DNA from: Sphingobium sp. AP50
GTDB lineage: Bacteria; Pseudomonadota; Alphaproteobacteria; Sphingomonadales; Sphingomonadaceae
NCBI RefSeq assembly: GCF_900109095.1
Contig: NZ_FNYZ01000016.1
Span: forward strand, 62,001-126,000
Direction: 5' to 3'
Length of the DNA stretch: 64,000 nucleotides
Shown here: positions 18,491 through 24,780 of the stretch, one piece after another
Layout of the letters: each line of letters starts with the position of its first letter
Position numbering within the stretch: position 1 is the first letter of the stretch
The notes under the pieces: model-generated
Databases searched by the model: none
What the model saw: only the letters and a program-made list of their open reading frames with translations
What the model was told of the DNA's origin: nothing
Position numbers and translations under genes: made by a program

Positions 18491-18793
18491 ATGAGCGATT
18501 TCAGGCAGATGGTCGTTGACGCGGGAGTGAAGGAACTACGCCACCAGCTTGGCGACGATGAGGTCGACCAGCATGGCACCTACGTCCAAGTCGAAAGCGG
18601 CTTCAAGATGGCCCGTCTGGCGGAGCATATCCTGCGGACGGCTTTGGGGTCGGACAATGAGTATATTATTCAACAGATCGCGCAGGAGATTGCCGGGCCG
18701 GGCGAGGATTGGGAACCGCATCTGAGCAAGGCGGCTGACATCCTGACGGCGGTGTGGGGTGCGGTAGGTCACCTAATGGACCCGCTTCCCTAG
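18491..18793 (+). CDS. Small phage protein of unknown function
   Basis: 100 residues, ATG 18491 with GGAGG 5 nt upstream. Acidic, helical, no membrane segment; contains a conspicuous QIAQEIAGPGEDWEPHL stretch. It follows the fibre gene and precedes the holin-like genes, a place where chaperone, lysis or spanin-related proteins occur, but none is recognised. Several longer in-frame starts exist upstream inside the fibre gene; the ribosome binding site favours this one. Confidence 0.65.
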   Translation: MSDFRQMVVDAGVKELRHQLGDDEVDQHGTYVQVESGFKMARLAEHILRTALGSDNEYIIQQIAQEIAGPGEDWEPHLSKAADILTAVWGAVGHLMDPLP

Positions 18794-18817
18794 CGCCCGA
18801 CCGATCGACCGGGTCAG

Positions 18818-18825
18818 CATAATTA
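18818..18825 (+). promoter_or_regulatory. Degenerate TAATTA signal for gene at 18831
   Basis: CATAATTA, with TAATTA at 18820-18825 and 5 nt before ATG 18831. It keeps the spacing of the other signals with one changed base (TAAATA to TAATTA) and the start lacks a Shine-Dalgarno sequence. Confidence 0.4.
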
Positions 18826-18830
18826 GATGT

Positions 18831-19016
18831 ATGACCCGCGCTCTAAAATCTCGAATCAAATCAACCGCCAAGAAGCTTTGGCGCGCACCGCACTTTAAAA
18901 AACTGTTGGCGGCTGCTGTCGCGGGTGGCCTCACCTTTGCCGGGGTGGCGACCAACGGGGCGGACGTCGAACCGTATGTTCATTTCATCGCTATCATCGC
19001 TGGTAGCGTCCTGTGA
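18831..19016 (+). CDS. Small membrane protein, holin candidate
   Basis: 61 residues: a basic N-terminus (KSRIKSTAKKLWR), then a hydrophobic segment LLAAAVAGGLTFAGVA and a second at the C-terminus (FIAIIAGSVL). Two membrane spans and a cationic end are compatible with a class II holin or antiholin. Its stop overlaps the next start by 4 nt, so the two are translationally coupled and probably act together. No endolysin is seen next to them. Confidence 0.55.
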   Translation: MTRALKSRIKSTAKKLWRAPHFKKLLAAAVAGGLTFAGVATNGADVEPYVHFIAIIAGSVL

Positions 19017-19180
19017 TCGACGATGTGAAGAATATCGGCGATGCACTCAGCCTGACCGTCACAGTGGCGACGGTGGGCCAGTTTCTGCCGCACCTAGCTG
19101 CCGTTTTGTCCATTGTCTGGACCCTGATCCGGCTGACCGAATGGTTTGTAGAAAAGTGGCAAAGTCGATCAAAAAGTTAG
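19013..19180 (+). CDS. Small membrane protein, second holin-like protein
   Basis: 55 residues from GTG 19013 (overlap of 4 nt with the upstream stop). Residues about 14-45 are hydrophobic (VATVGQFLPHLAAVLSIVW) followed by LIRLTEWFVEKWQ, a hydrophobic-span-then-charged-tail layout seen in T7-type class II holins. Stop TAG 19178-19180 overlaps the end of the convergent gene by 4 nt. Confidence 0.5.
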   Translation: MIDDVKNIGDALSLTVTVATVGQFLPHLAAVLSIVWTLIRLTEWFVEKWQSRSKS

Positions 19181-19407
19181 GTCTGATCGAAAGTCGCGAT
19201 CACACCAGCCAGTGCATCAAGTTGGTCGTCAGTTAATTTTCGCCAATACGGCAGATACCGAACCGTCTGGCGGCGCTTCGTCTCTCCCTCCAATTTTCCA
19301 TTGCGGGTGAGGTCGATCGATGTTCGCCATCTGCTAATGAGCAGCGTCTTTCGCTTCGTGGTCGTGGCAGCGTCATACTCGCGCTGAAATAGGTCTATCA
19401 GATACAC
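19177..19407 (-). CDS. Small phage protein of unknown function
   Basis: 76 residues from GTG 19407 on the minus strand. This start is chosen because TATAAGTA (19412-19419) lies 4 nt before it, the same layout as the late genes; an ATG at 19437 would place that signal inside the gene. Basic protein (RWRTSIDLTRNGKLEGETKR) with a helical end (LTDDQLDALAGVIATF). No family recognised. Tail-to-tail with the holin-like gene. Confidence 0.5.
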   Translation of the reverse strand: MYLIDLFQREYDAATTTKRKTLLISRWRTSIDLTRNGKLEGETKRRQTVRYLPYWRKLTDDQLDALAGVIATFDQT

Positions 19408-19411
19408 GACA

Positions 19412-19419
19412 TACTTATA
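19412..19419 (-). promoter_or_regulatory. TAAGTA signal for minus-strand gene at 19407
   Basis: TATAAGTA on the minus strand, ending 4 nt before GTG 19407. One base different from TATAAATA. Confidence 0.5.
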
Positions 19420-19520
19420 TGGGCGGGCCGATCGCATGGACCGGCCCTGAACCTGACGAAGCGCTCACCGCCACCTTGGTTGTTCCTCATGATAGCGGGG
19501 GAGGTGAGGCGGGTTCAATT

Positions 19521-20042
19521 TTAATCGAGATGGGACCAGTTTTTCCCCTGTTTGATGTGGGTGATGGCAGCAGGCGTTACGTCATATTCGAACGCCAATG
19601 ATCGACCGGACTGGCCTTCGTCCAGTCGACTGCGGATCAGCCGCACCACGTCCGGTGTCAGTTTGCGCCGCTTGCTGACATATCTTGTCCCGTGAACGTG
19701 CATGTCCGCAAAATTGCCTGCCCGCGTATCATATCTGAGATTGGCGGCCTCGTTGTTCAGGCGATCGCCATCGTTGTGGCAGATGTCATGTTTATACGGG
19801 CGTGGACCAAGAAACGCTGCGGCCACCAGATGATGGACGTAAGCGCACTTCTGCGTTCCATCGCGACACAGCGTGATCGTCGAATAGCCTACGGCGCTAG
19901 GCGGCGTTGCAAGCACGTTGCCGCCTTTCAAGCCCCGACTGGTGAACCGCTCAAGCGACCGCACCCGACCCATATTTGAAACTTCGTAAAAGCCTTCGTA
20001 GCCGTTTACCGAGCGCCACTCCTCATGCTGAATTATACTCAT
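19521..20042 (-). CDS. HNH homing-type endonuclease with NUMOD4 and HTH end
   Basis: 173 residues from ATG 20042. Residues about 5-32 carry a NUMOD4 motif (EEWRSVNGYEGFYEVSNMG RVRSLERF). The HNH core is VHHLVAAAF...HDICHNDGDRLNNEAANLRY (about 68-106). The last 45 residues (LTPDVVRLIRSRLDEGQSGR, then AITHIKQGKNW) form a helix-turn-helix DNA-binding tail. Such stand-alone HNH genes are mobile in phages. The start has CTAAATA 4 nt upstream, so it appears to use the phage's own signal rather than a foreign promoter. Confidence 0.85.
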   Translation of the reverse strand: MSIIQHEEWRSVNGYEGFYEVSNMGRVRSLERFTSRGLKGGNVLATPPSAVGYSTITLCRDGTQKCAYVHHLVAAAFLGPRPYKHDICHNDGDRLNNEAANLRYDTRAGNFADMHVHGTRYVSKRRKLTPDVVRLIRSRLDEGQSGRSLAFEYDVTPAAITHIKQGKNWSHLD

Positions 20043-20046
20043 GCAT

Positions 20047-20053
20047 TATTTAG
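20047..20053 (-). promoter_or_regulatory. TAAATA signal for HNH gene
   Basis: Minus-strand CTAAATA (20053 down to 20047), then ATGC, then ATG 20042: 4-nt spacing, no Shine-Dalgarno sequence. Confidence 0.6.
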
Positions 20054-20084
20054 CATGATTACCCTGCTGACCCTCGACTAAGGG

Positions 20085-20465
20085 CTAAAAAACGAGGTTT
20101 TGCAGGTCGGCGATCAGAAGGTCGCCTTCCTCCATCATTGCCATCGCGCTGGCCTCCATGTGGAGCCTGCTGGCCTCCATTGCGTCCCCATCCAGTTCGG
20201 CGAACTGGGCTGCCTGACGATATCCCCGCGAAGCGAACCAGCGAACCCGATGGAAGTCGCTCAGGTGATCACGTCGGCCGGGATGATAGAGGTCACGGGC
20301 CTGCGGCTGGTACGCCGGACGACCACGGGGAGGCAGGCCGAATTCGGCGCGCTCTTGGTCGGCCAAGCTAGCGATGAAGTCGGCCTGCTCTTCGTCGGTC
20401 ATGTCGACGGTGGACCAGTCAGCGCCGTCACCGGCCAGCATGTGGGGAAGATCATGGGTGTCCAT
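20085..20465 (-). CDS. Phage protein of unknown function
   Basis: 126 residues from ATG 20465, preferred to the longer start at 20519 because CATAAGTA (20471-20478) lies 5 nt upstream. The N-terminal part is acidic (DMTDEEQADFIASLADQE), the middle has RRDHLSDFHRVRWFASRGY, the end is helical and Met-rich (ASAMAMMEEGDLLIADLQ). No family recognised. Rightmost well-supported prophage gene. Confidence 0.6.
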   Translation of the reverse strand: MDTHDLPHMLAGDGADWSTVDMTDEEQADFIASLADQERAEFGLPPRGRPAYQPQARDLYHPGRRDHLSDFHRVRWFASRGYRQAAQFAELDGDAMEASRLHMEASAMAMMEEGDLLIADLQNLVF

Positions 20466-20470
20466 GATCT

Positions 20471-20478
20471 TACTTATG
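20471..20478 (-). promoter_or_regulatory. TAAGTA signal for gene at 20465
   Basis: Minus-strand CATAAGTA, TAAGTA at 20476 down to 20471, then AGATC and ATG 20465 (5-nt spacing). Confidence 0.5.
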
Positions 20479-20623
20479 CAGCGGGGCCGATTAGCGCCGG
20501 GCGCTATTCGTGCTTTCAAGTAGATTCATGGTGTTTGGACCGGAACCGGCTTTGAGGACGTCGGTTATCCCAACATCGGACTTAGTTTCACGCCCCCCCG
20601 CTTGACAGTCCGATAACCATTGC

Positions 20624-20657
20624 GACCCCGTCAGCATTCCCTGCTGGCGGGGTCTTT
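20624..20657 (+). terminator. Strong hairpin near the prophage end
   Basis: GACCCCGTCAGC (20624-20635) pairs with GCTGGCGGGGTC (20643-20654), 12 pairs with one G-T, followed by TTT. No plus-strand gene precedes it within the prophage end, so it may insulate the phage from host transcription or belong to a small RNA. The 100 bp to its left also hold the inverted pair ATCGGACT / AGTCCGAT. Confidence 0.5.
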
Positions 20658-20670
20658 AGGTTCACGGGCT

Positions 20671-20742
20671 TTAATCTAGGAAACCGCCCCATAAAAAGAA
20701 GCCGAACGTCCAAACGACGATCCACGCGATCTTATTCCTCAT
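20671..20742 (-). CDS. Possible 23-residue membrane peptide
   Basis: ATG 20742 to TAA 20671 encodes MRNKIAWIVVWTFGFF then LWGGFLD: charged start and one hydrophobic span. No ribosome binding site and no TAARTA signal, so translation is uncertain. Confidence 0.25.
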   Translation of the reverse strand: MRNKIAWIVVWTFGFFLWGGFLD

Positions 20743-20788
20743 CGTTCGAAGCTAGATATAGGCCGCACACAGGCAAAGCCAAAAATGC

Positions 20789-20825
20789 AAATCCCCAGAT
20801 TATCCCCAGACCTATCTGGGGATTT
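20789..20825. repeat. Inverted repeat beside tRNA fragment, possible att arm
   Basis: AAATCCCCAGAT (20789-20800) and ATCTGGGGATTT (20814-20825) are perfect inverted copies around TATCCCCAGACCT, which repeats the core again. GGATTTAC recurs just to the right (near 20820 and 20839). Clustered short repeats next to an attachment core can be integrase arm-binding sites; inferred. Confidence 0.35.
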
Positions 20826-20869
20826 ACTCAAAAATGGCGGATTTACGAGTGTTTTTGGAGCAATGAATT

Positions 20870-20911
20870 TGCTCCCAAAGCAGGCGCGCTACCAGACTGC
20901 GCTACTCCCCG
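20870..20911 (-). pseudogene. 5' half of tRNA-Pro(TGG): prophage attachment site
   Basis: Read on the minus strand from 20911: acceptor strand CGGGGAG, D-arm GCGC-AGTCTGGTA-GCGC, anticodon strand CCTGC and loop TTTGGGA (anticodon TGG), then GCA; homology to tRNA-Pro stops there and no T-arm follows. The break in or just after the anticodon loop is a classic tyrosine-integrase crossover point. The host promoter side is at right, the phage at left; the complete gene should be at the other prophage end. Confidence 0.7.
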
Positions 20912-20965
20912 ACGAGGGGCGGCCTTAGCGGGGAAGGTTGCGCGCCGTCAATCGCGATCATGCTG

Positions 20966-21043
20966 TTAGTGAAAGAAAAGCCACAACAACAGGATGATGG
21001 GGATCGGAACGCCCAGCAGCCACAATAATATGCCTTTGCCCAT
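20966..21043 (-). CDS. 25-residue hydrophobic membrane peptide
   Basis: ATG 21043 to TAA 20966: MGKGILLWLLGVPIPIILLL then WLFFH. GGAGAAGGATC directly upstream gives a good ribosome binding site at 5-10 nt. A single membrane span with a central Pro-x-Pro kink and a terminal aromatic cluster. Similar tiny hydrophobic proteins are, to my recollection, common and unnamed in sphingomonads. Function unknown. Confidence 0.6.
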   Translation of the reverse strand: MGKGILLWLLGVPIPIILLLWLFFH

Positions 21044-21134
21044 GATCCTTCTCCTTATCGAGGTTATGGCTGAAAAACCCTCAGAGCGGCATGGATGTTC
21101 CGCCTTTCTAGCGGACGAATTTGGCGCACATACG

Positions 21135-21167
21135 AAAAGGGCGGGCCGCAGGGAGCGGCCCGCCCTT
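21135..21167 (-). terminator. Terminator of lipoprotein gene
   Basis: Perfect 13-bp stem AAGGGCGGGCCGC (21137-21149) / GCGGCCCGCCCTT (21155-21167), 5-nt loop, with TTTT on the minus strand. Confidence 0.9.
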
Positions 21168-21189
21168 CGAAATCTCGCTACAGCGAAGA

Positions 21190-21402
21190 TTACTTCGCGT
21201 TCGCGGCGTTCTCAGCAACGTTAGCGGCGTTAGCAGCTTCGTTGGCAGCGTTCGCGGCGTTGTCAGCAGCGTTAGCGGCATTGTCGACAACGTTTTCGAC
21301 GACAGCGTTCGAAGCGTTCGCGGTCTCGTTGGCCGGCTTCTCACCGCAAGCAGCGAGGGCCATCAGGCTGGCCGAAGCGAAAACAACAGCGATCTTCTTC
21401 AT
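21190..21402 (-). CDS. Small Ala/Asn-rich lipoprotein
   Basis: 70 residues from ATG 21402 (MKKIAVVFASASLMALAACG). A signal sequence ends in a lipobox LMALAAC, so the mature protein starts at the Cys and is lipid-anchored. The mature part is about 50 residues of near-repeats of N-A-A-N-A-A with Asp/Glu/Val substitutions, predicting one long helix with an Asn face. An in-frame ATG seven codons upstream lacks signal-peptide logic. Resembles entericidin or Lpp-like small lipoproteins in size, but no family is certain. Confidence 0.8.
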   Translation of the reverse strand: MKKIAVVFASASLMALAACGEKPANETANASNAVVENVVDNAANAADNAANAANEAANAANVAENAANAK

Positions 21403-21559
21403 TGTGTAGGGCTCCCATAGCATTTTGCCGCGTCTGGCACGTTACAAATGTGACCCTACGCGAGCGACCCGCATTAACGTGTGCGTTGCACAAATCAATG
21501 ATTTTTTGCGCCGGTGAAACGACGGAATCACACGACGGGATGTTGTCTACAATAAAAGT

Positions 21560-22933
21560 TCAGTTAGCGCCCAGACTTTCTGGCGCATTTGCGGCGAGGT
21601 GCAGCGTCACCGCCCAGGCCGCGACATTCTGTTGAAGCTGGGCCGGATCGATCTTGTCCAGCGTATCGTCAGGCGTGTGGTGGATGTCGAAATAGCGGGT
21701 GCCATCCTGCTGTAGATCGATGACGGGAACGCCTGCATCGACAAGCGGTTCGATATCCGATCCGCCATGCGCCTTGTCCCGACTTGGCACGACGCCCAGG
21801 GGGGCGAGGGCCGCGCCGATGCGCCCGGCCAGCGGCGCTGCCGCTTCAGGCAGGGTGAAATCAACCCGCCAGACCTTGTCCGCGCCAAAGTCCGATTCGA
21901 GGACGAGGGCGTGGGGTTCCTTGCCGTGAGCGGCAAAATAGGCGCGGCCGCCATCGCCACCGACCTCTTCTGCGCCTGCGAAGAGGACACGGATGGTGCG
22001 GCGGGGCGTGCCGGCCTTTGCGACCTGAAGCGCGGCGGCGGCGATGATGCCGCAGCCCGACGCATCGTCGATCGCGCCGGTGCCCTGATCCCAGCTGTCG
22101 AGGTGACAGGCGGCGACGATGACGCCCGCCTTGGGATCGCTGCCGGGGATTTCGCCGATGACATTGCCTGACGGCTGGTCCTTTAGCGTCTTCGATACGG
22201 CGGTCAGATGGATACGCACCGGATTGCCGCGCGCTGCGACGCGGGCAAGCTGGTCGGCATCGGGCACGGAAAGCGCCACCGCCGGGATCGGCGTGACGCC
22301 ATCGGCCCACATCTGTACGCCGGTATGGGCGATACGATGATGATCGGTGCCGATGGATTTGACGAGGATGGCGATCGCACCCTTCTTCGCGGCGATGCTT
22401 GGCCCCTGGCGGCGTGCGGCACCATAATAGCCATAGCCCGATCCGTCCTGTGCCGCCTTCATCTCATGGCTGACAAAGGCGATCTTGCCCTTCAGGCTGC
22501 CGTCCGGCGCGGCCTGAAGATCGGCAATGGTCGGGAAATAGACGATTTCACCCTCGATCCCCTGTTCCGGGGTCGAGCCGCTATTGCCCAGCGCCGCGAT
22601 CACCAGATTTTGCGGGAAGGGGCTGACGATGCGGGCTTCGTCATGCACCCGCTGCCATACCGGCATCTTATAGGGTTCGGCACGGACGTTGGAGAAGCCC
22701 AGCGCCTTCAGCTTCGTCACGGCCCAGTCGCGGGCGCGCGCTTCCTGCGGCGTGCCGGCGGGACGGGGGCCGACTTCGGTCGTCAGCCCTTCGGTGAAGG
22801 TCCAGGCGACATCATCCTTCAGCGCCGCTTCGCGAATCGCGCTACTGTCCGCCGGGGCGGCTTGAGCCAGGGAAGGAGCGAGGATGCTGCCAAGGAGGAG
22901 GGCGGCGAGCGGGCCCGATCGGATTTTCTGCAT
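21560..22933 (-). CDS. Secreted M28 family zinc peptidase (carboxypeptidase Q-like)
   Basis: 457 residues. Signal peptide about 1-25 (ending SLAQAA), so periplasmic or exported. A PA-like insert spans about 120-235. The two-zinc M28 site is complete: H277 and D279 (HLDSWD), D290 (DDASG), E322-E323 (AEEVGGDGG), D348 (ESDFGAD) and H419 (HHTPDD). Such enzymes remove amino acids or dipeptides from peptides. It stands alone, preceded by an AT-rich region at 22940-23000. Substrate cannot be told from sequence. Confidence 0.9.
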   Translation of the reverse strand: MQKIRSGPLAALLLGSILAPSLAQAAPADSSAIREAALKDDVAWTFTEGLTTEVGPRPAGTPQEARARDWAVTKLKALGFSNVRAEPYKMPVWQRVHDEARIVSPFPQNLVIAALGNSGSTPEQGIEGEIVYFPTIADLQAAPDGSLKGKIAFVSHEMKAAQDGSGYGYYGAARRQGPSIAAKKGAIAILVKSIGTDHHRIAHTGVQMWADGVTPIPAVALSVPDADQLARVAARGNPVRIHLTAVSKTLKDQPSGNVIGEIPGSDPKAGVIVAACHLDSWDQGTGAIDDASGCGIIAAAALQVAKAGTPRRTIRVLFAGAEEVGGDGGRAYFAAHGKEPHALVLESDFGADKVWRVDFTLPEAAAPLAGRIGAALAPLGVVPSRDKAHGGSDIEPLVDAGVPVIDLQQDGTRYFDIHHTPDDTLDKIDPAQLQQNVAAWAVTLHLAANAPESLGAN

Positions 22934-23058
22934 GAATGAAGGCGTAACGAGCCATCACCCATTTGCCAATATCATCCGCCTCCGCTAACTCGGCCCAAAT
23001 TTCTAACTGATTTTTCTATCTGTCTTTTCCTACCTGTATTTTCGGAGCAGCCGCACCC

Positions 23059-24744
23059 ATGTCCGCCTCCTCACAATATGCCTATGTCATGAAGAGCATG
23101 ACGAAAACCTTCCCCGGCGCAGCCAAGCCGGTGTTGAACAATATCAACCTGCAATTTTACCGTGGTTCCAAGATCGGCATCGTCGGTCCGAACGGTGCGG
23201 GTAAATCGACGCTGATCAAGATCATGGCAGGCATCGATACCGATTTTTCGGGCGAAGCCTGGCCGGGCGAGAATGTCACCGTCGGCTATCTGCCGCAGGA
23301 GCCGCAACTCGACCCCAACAAGACGGTGCTGGAAAACGTCAAGGACGGCGCGCGCGAGATCGCCGACAAGATGGACCGTTTCAACGAGATCAGCATGATC
23401 ATGGGCGACCCGCCGGAGGACGCCGATTTCGACGCCCTGATGGAGGAAATGGGTACGCTTCAGGAGCAGATCGACGCGGTCGACGGCTGGTCGCTCGACA
23501 GCCAGCTTGAACTGGCGATGGAAGCGCTGCGCTGCCCGCCGTCGGACTGGTCGGTGGAAAGCCTGTCGGGCGGTGAAAAGCGCCGGATCGCATTGACCCG
23601 CCTGCTGATCCAGAAGCCGGACATTCTGCTGCTCGACGAACCGACCAACCATCTTGACGCGGAAAGCGTCACTTGGCTGGAAAATCACCTGAAGGAATAT
23701 GCCGGGTCGGTCCTGATGATCACCCATGACCGCTATTTCCTGGACAATGTGGTCGGCTGGATCCTGGAACTCGATCGCGGAAAATATTTCCCGTACGAAG
23801 GCAACTACTCCACCTATCTGGAGAAGAAGTCGAAGCGTCTGGAACAGGAAGATCGCGAAGCGACCGGCCGCCAGAAGGCGATCAATGACGAGCTGGAATG
23901 GATCCGTCAGGGCACGAAGGGCCGCCAGACCAAGTCCAAGGCGCGTATCAAGAAGTTCGAGGAACTGGTCGCGGGGCAGAACAGCCGTTCGCCTGGCAAG
24001 GCCCAGATCGTCATCCAGGTGCCGGAGCGTCTGGGCGGCAAGGTGATCGAGTTCAAGGGCATCACCAAGTCGTTCGGCGACAAGCTGCTGTTCGAGGATC
24101 TGTCCTTCCTGCTGCCGCCGGGCGGTATCGTGGGCGTCATCGGGCCGAACGGCGCGGGTAAATCGACCCTGTTCAAGATCATCACGGGTCAGGAAACGCC
24201 CGACAGTGGCGAAGTCGATATCGGGTCGACCGTCCGTCTGGGCTTTGTCGATCAGAGCCGCGACCATCTCGATGATTCGAAGAATGTCTGGGAAGAAGTG
24301 TCGGACGGCCTCGATTATGTGAAGGTCAATGGTCATGACATGTCGACCCGTGCCTATGTCGGCGCCTTCAACTTCAAGGGGCAGGACCAGCAGAAGAATG
24401 TCGGCAAGCTGTCGGGTGGTGAACGCAATCGCGTCCACATCGCCAAGATGCTGAAAAAGGGCGGCAACGTGCTGCTGCTCGACGAACCGACCAACGATCT
24501 TGACGTCGAAACGCTGGGCGCGCTGGAAGAAGCGATCGAGAATTTCGCCGGTTGCGCCGTGGTCATCAGCCATGACCGCTTCTTCCTTGACCGTCTGGCG
24601 ACCCATATCCTCGCCTTCGAAGGCAACAGCCATGTCGAATGGTTCGAAGGCAATTTCGAGGCTTATGAAGAAGATAAGCGCCGTCGTCTGGGCGATGCGG
24701 CGGATCGTCCGACCGCGCTGGCCTATAAGAAGCTGACGCGCTGA
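23059..24744 (+). CDS. ettA: Energy-dependent translational throttle protein EttA (ABC-F)
   Basis: 561 residues, no membrane domain. Two ABC cassettes: Walker A GPNGAGKST at about 53-61 and 363-371, signatures LSGGEKRR and LSGGERNR, Walker B LLLDEPTNHLD and LLLDEPTNDLD. The linker has the ABC-F tRNA-interaction region (YLEKKSKRLEQEDRE). EttA binds the ribosomal E site and regulates the first elongation step by ATP level. Length fits the family (about 555). Followed by a strong terminator. Confidence 0.96.
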   Translation: MSASSQYAYVMKSMTKTFPGAAKPVLNNINLQFYRGSKIGIVGPNGAGKSTLIKIMAGIDTDFSGEAWPGENVTVGYLPQEPQLDPNKTVLENVKDGAREIADKMDRFNEISMIMGDPPEDADFDALMEEMGTLQEQIDAVDGWSLDSQLELAMEALRCPPSDWSVESLSGGEKRRIALTRLLIQKPDILLLDEPTNHLDAESVTWLENHLKEYAGSVLMITHDRYFLDNVVGWILELDRGKYFPYEGNYSTYLEKKSKRLEQEDREATGRQKAINDELEWIRQGTKGRQTKSKARIKKFEELVAGQNSRSPGKAQIVIQVPERLGGKVIEFKGITKSFGDKLLFEDLSFLLPPGGIVGVIGPNGAGKSTLFKIITGQETPDSGEVDIGSTVRLGFVDQSRDHLDDSKNVWEEVSDGLDYVKVNGHDMSTRAYVGAFNFKGQDQQKNVGKLSGGERNRVHIAKMLKKGGNVLLLDEPTNDLDVETLGALEEAIENFAGCAVVISHDRFFLDRLATHILAFEGNSHVEWFEGNFEAYEEDKRRRLGDAADRPTALAYKKLTR

Positions 24745-24751
24745 TCGAATA

Positions 24752-24780
24752 GCGTCCGCCGCTAAAGCGGCGGACGCTTC
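24752..24780 (+). terminator. Terminator of ettA, overlapping convergent gene end
   Basis: Perfect 11-bp stem GCGTCCGCCGC (24752-24762) / GCGGCGGACGC (24767-24777), TAAA loop, then TTC. The stop codon of the convergent gene lies in this structure. Confidence 0.8.

Larger units (their letters stand above)
1..20870 (+). mobile_element. Prophage, late-gene arm (left end outside window)
   Basis: Gene order is that of a long-tailed siphovirus: head gene end, connector and completion proteins, tail terminator, tail tube, chaperone pair with frameshift, tape measure, tail-tip proteins, lysis-region membrane proteins. Most genes overlap or abut. The right boundary is placed at the truncated tRNA-Pro fragment (20870-20911); beyond it the genes are ordinary chromosomal ones. 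Integrase, repressor, replication, packaging and capsid genes are not visible and must lie to the left of the window. No broken structural gene was seen, so this arm looks intact. Confidence 0.9.

Noticed and set aside
20870..20911. A complete tRNA gene at the prophage end
   Set aside because: The anticodon 3' strand is incomplete and T-arm and acceptor 3' strand are missing; only the 5' half is present.
23071..24633. 520-codon minus-strand open frame
   Set aside because: Antisense to ettA, a clear ABC-F protein.
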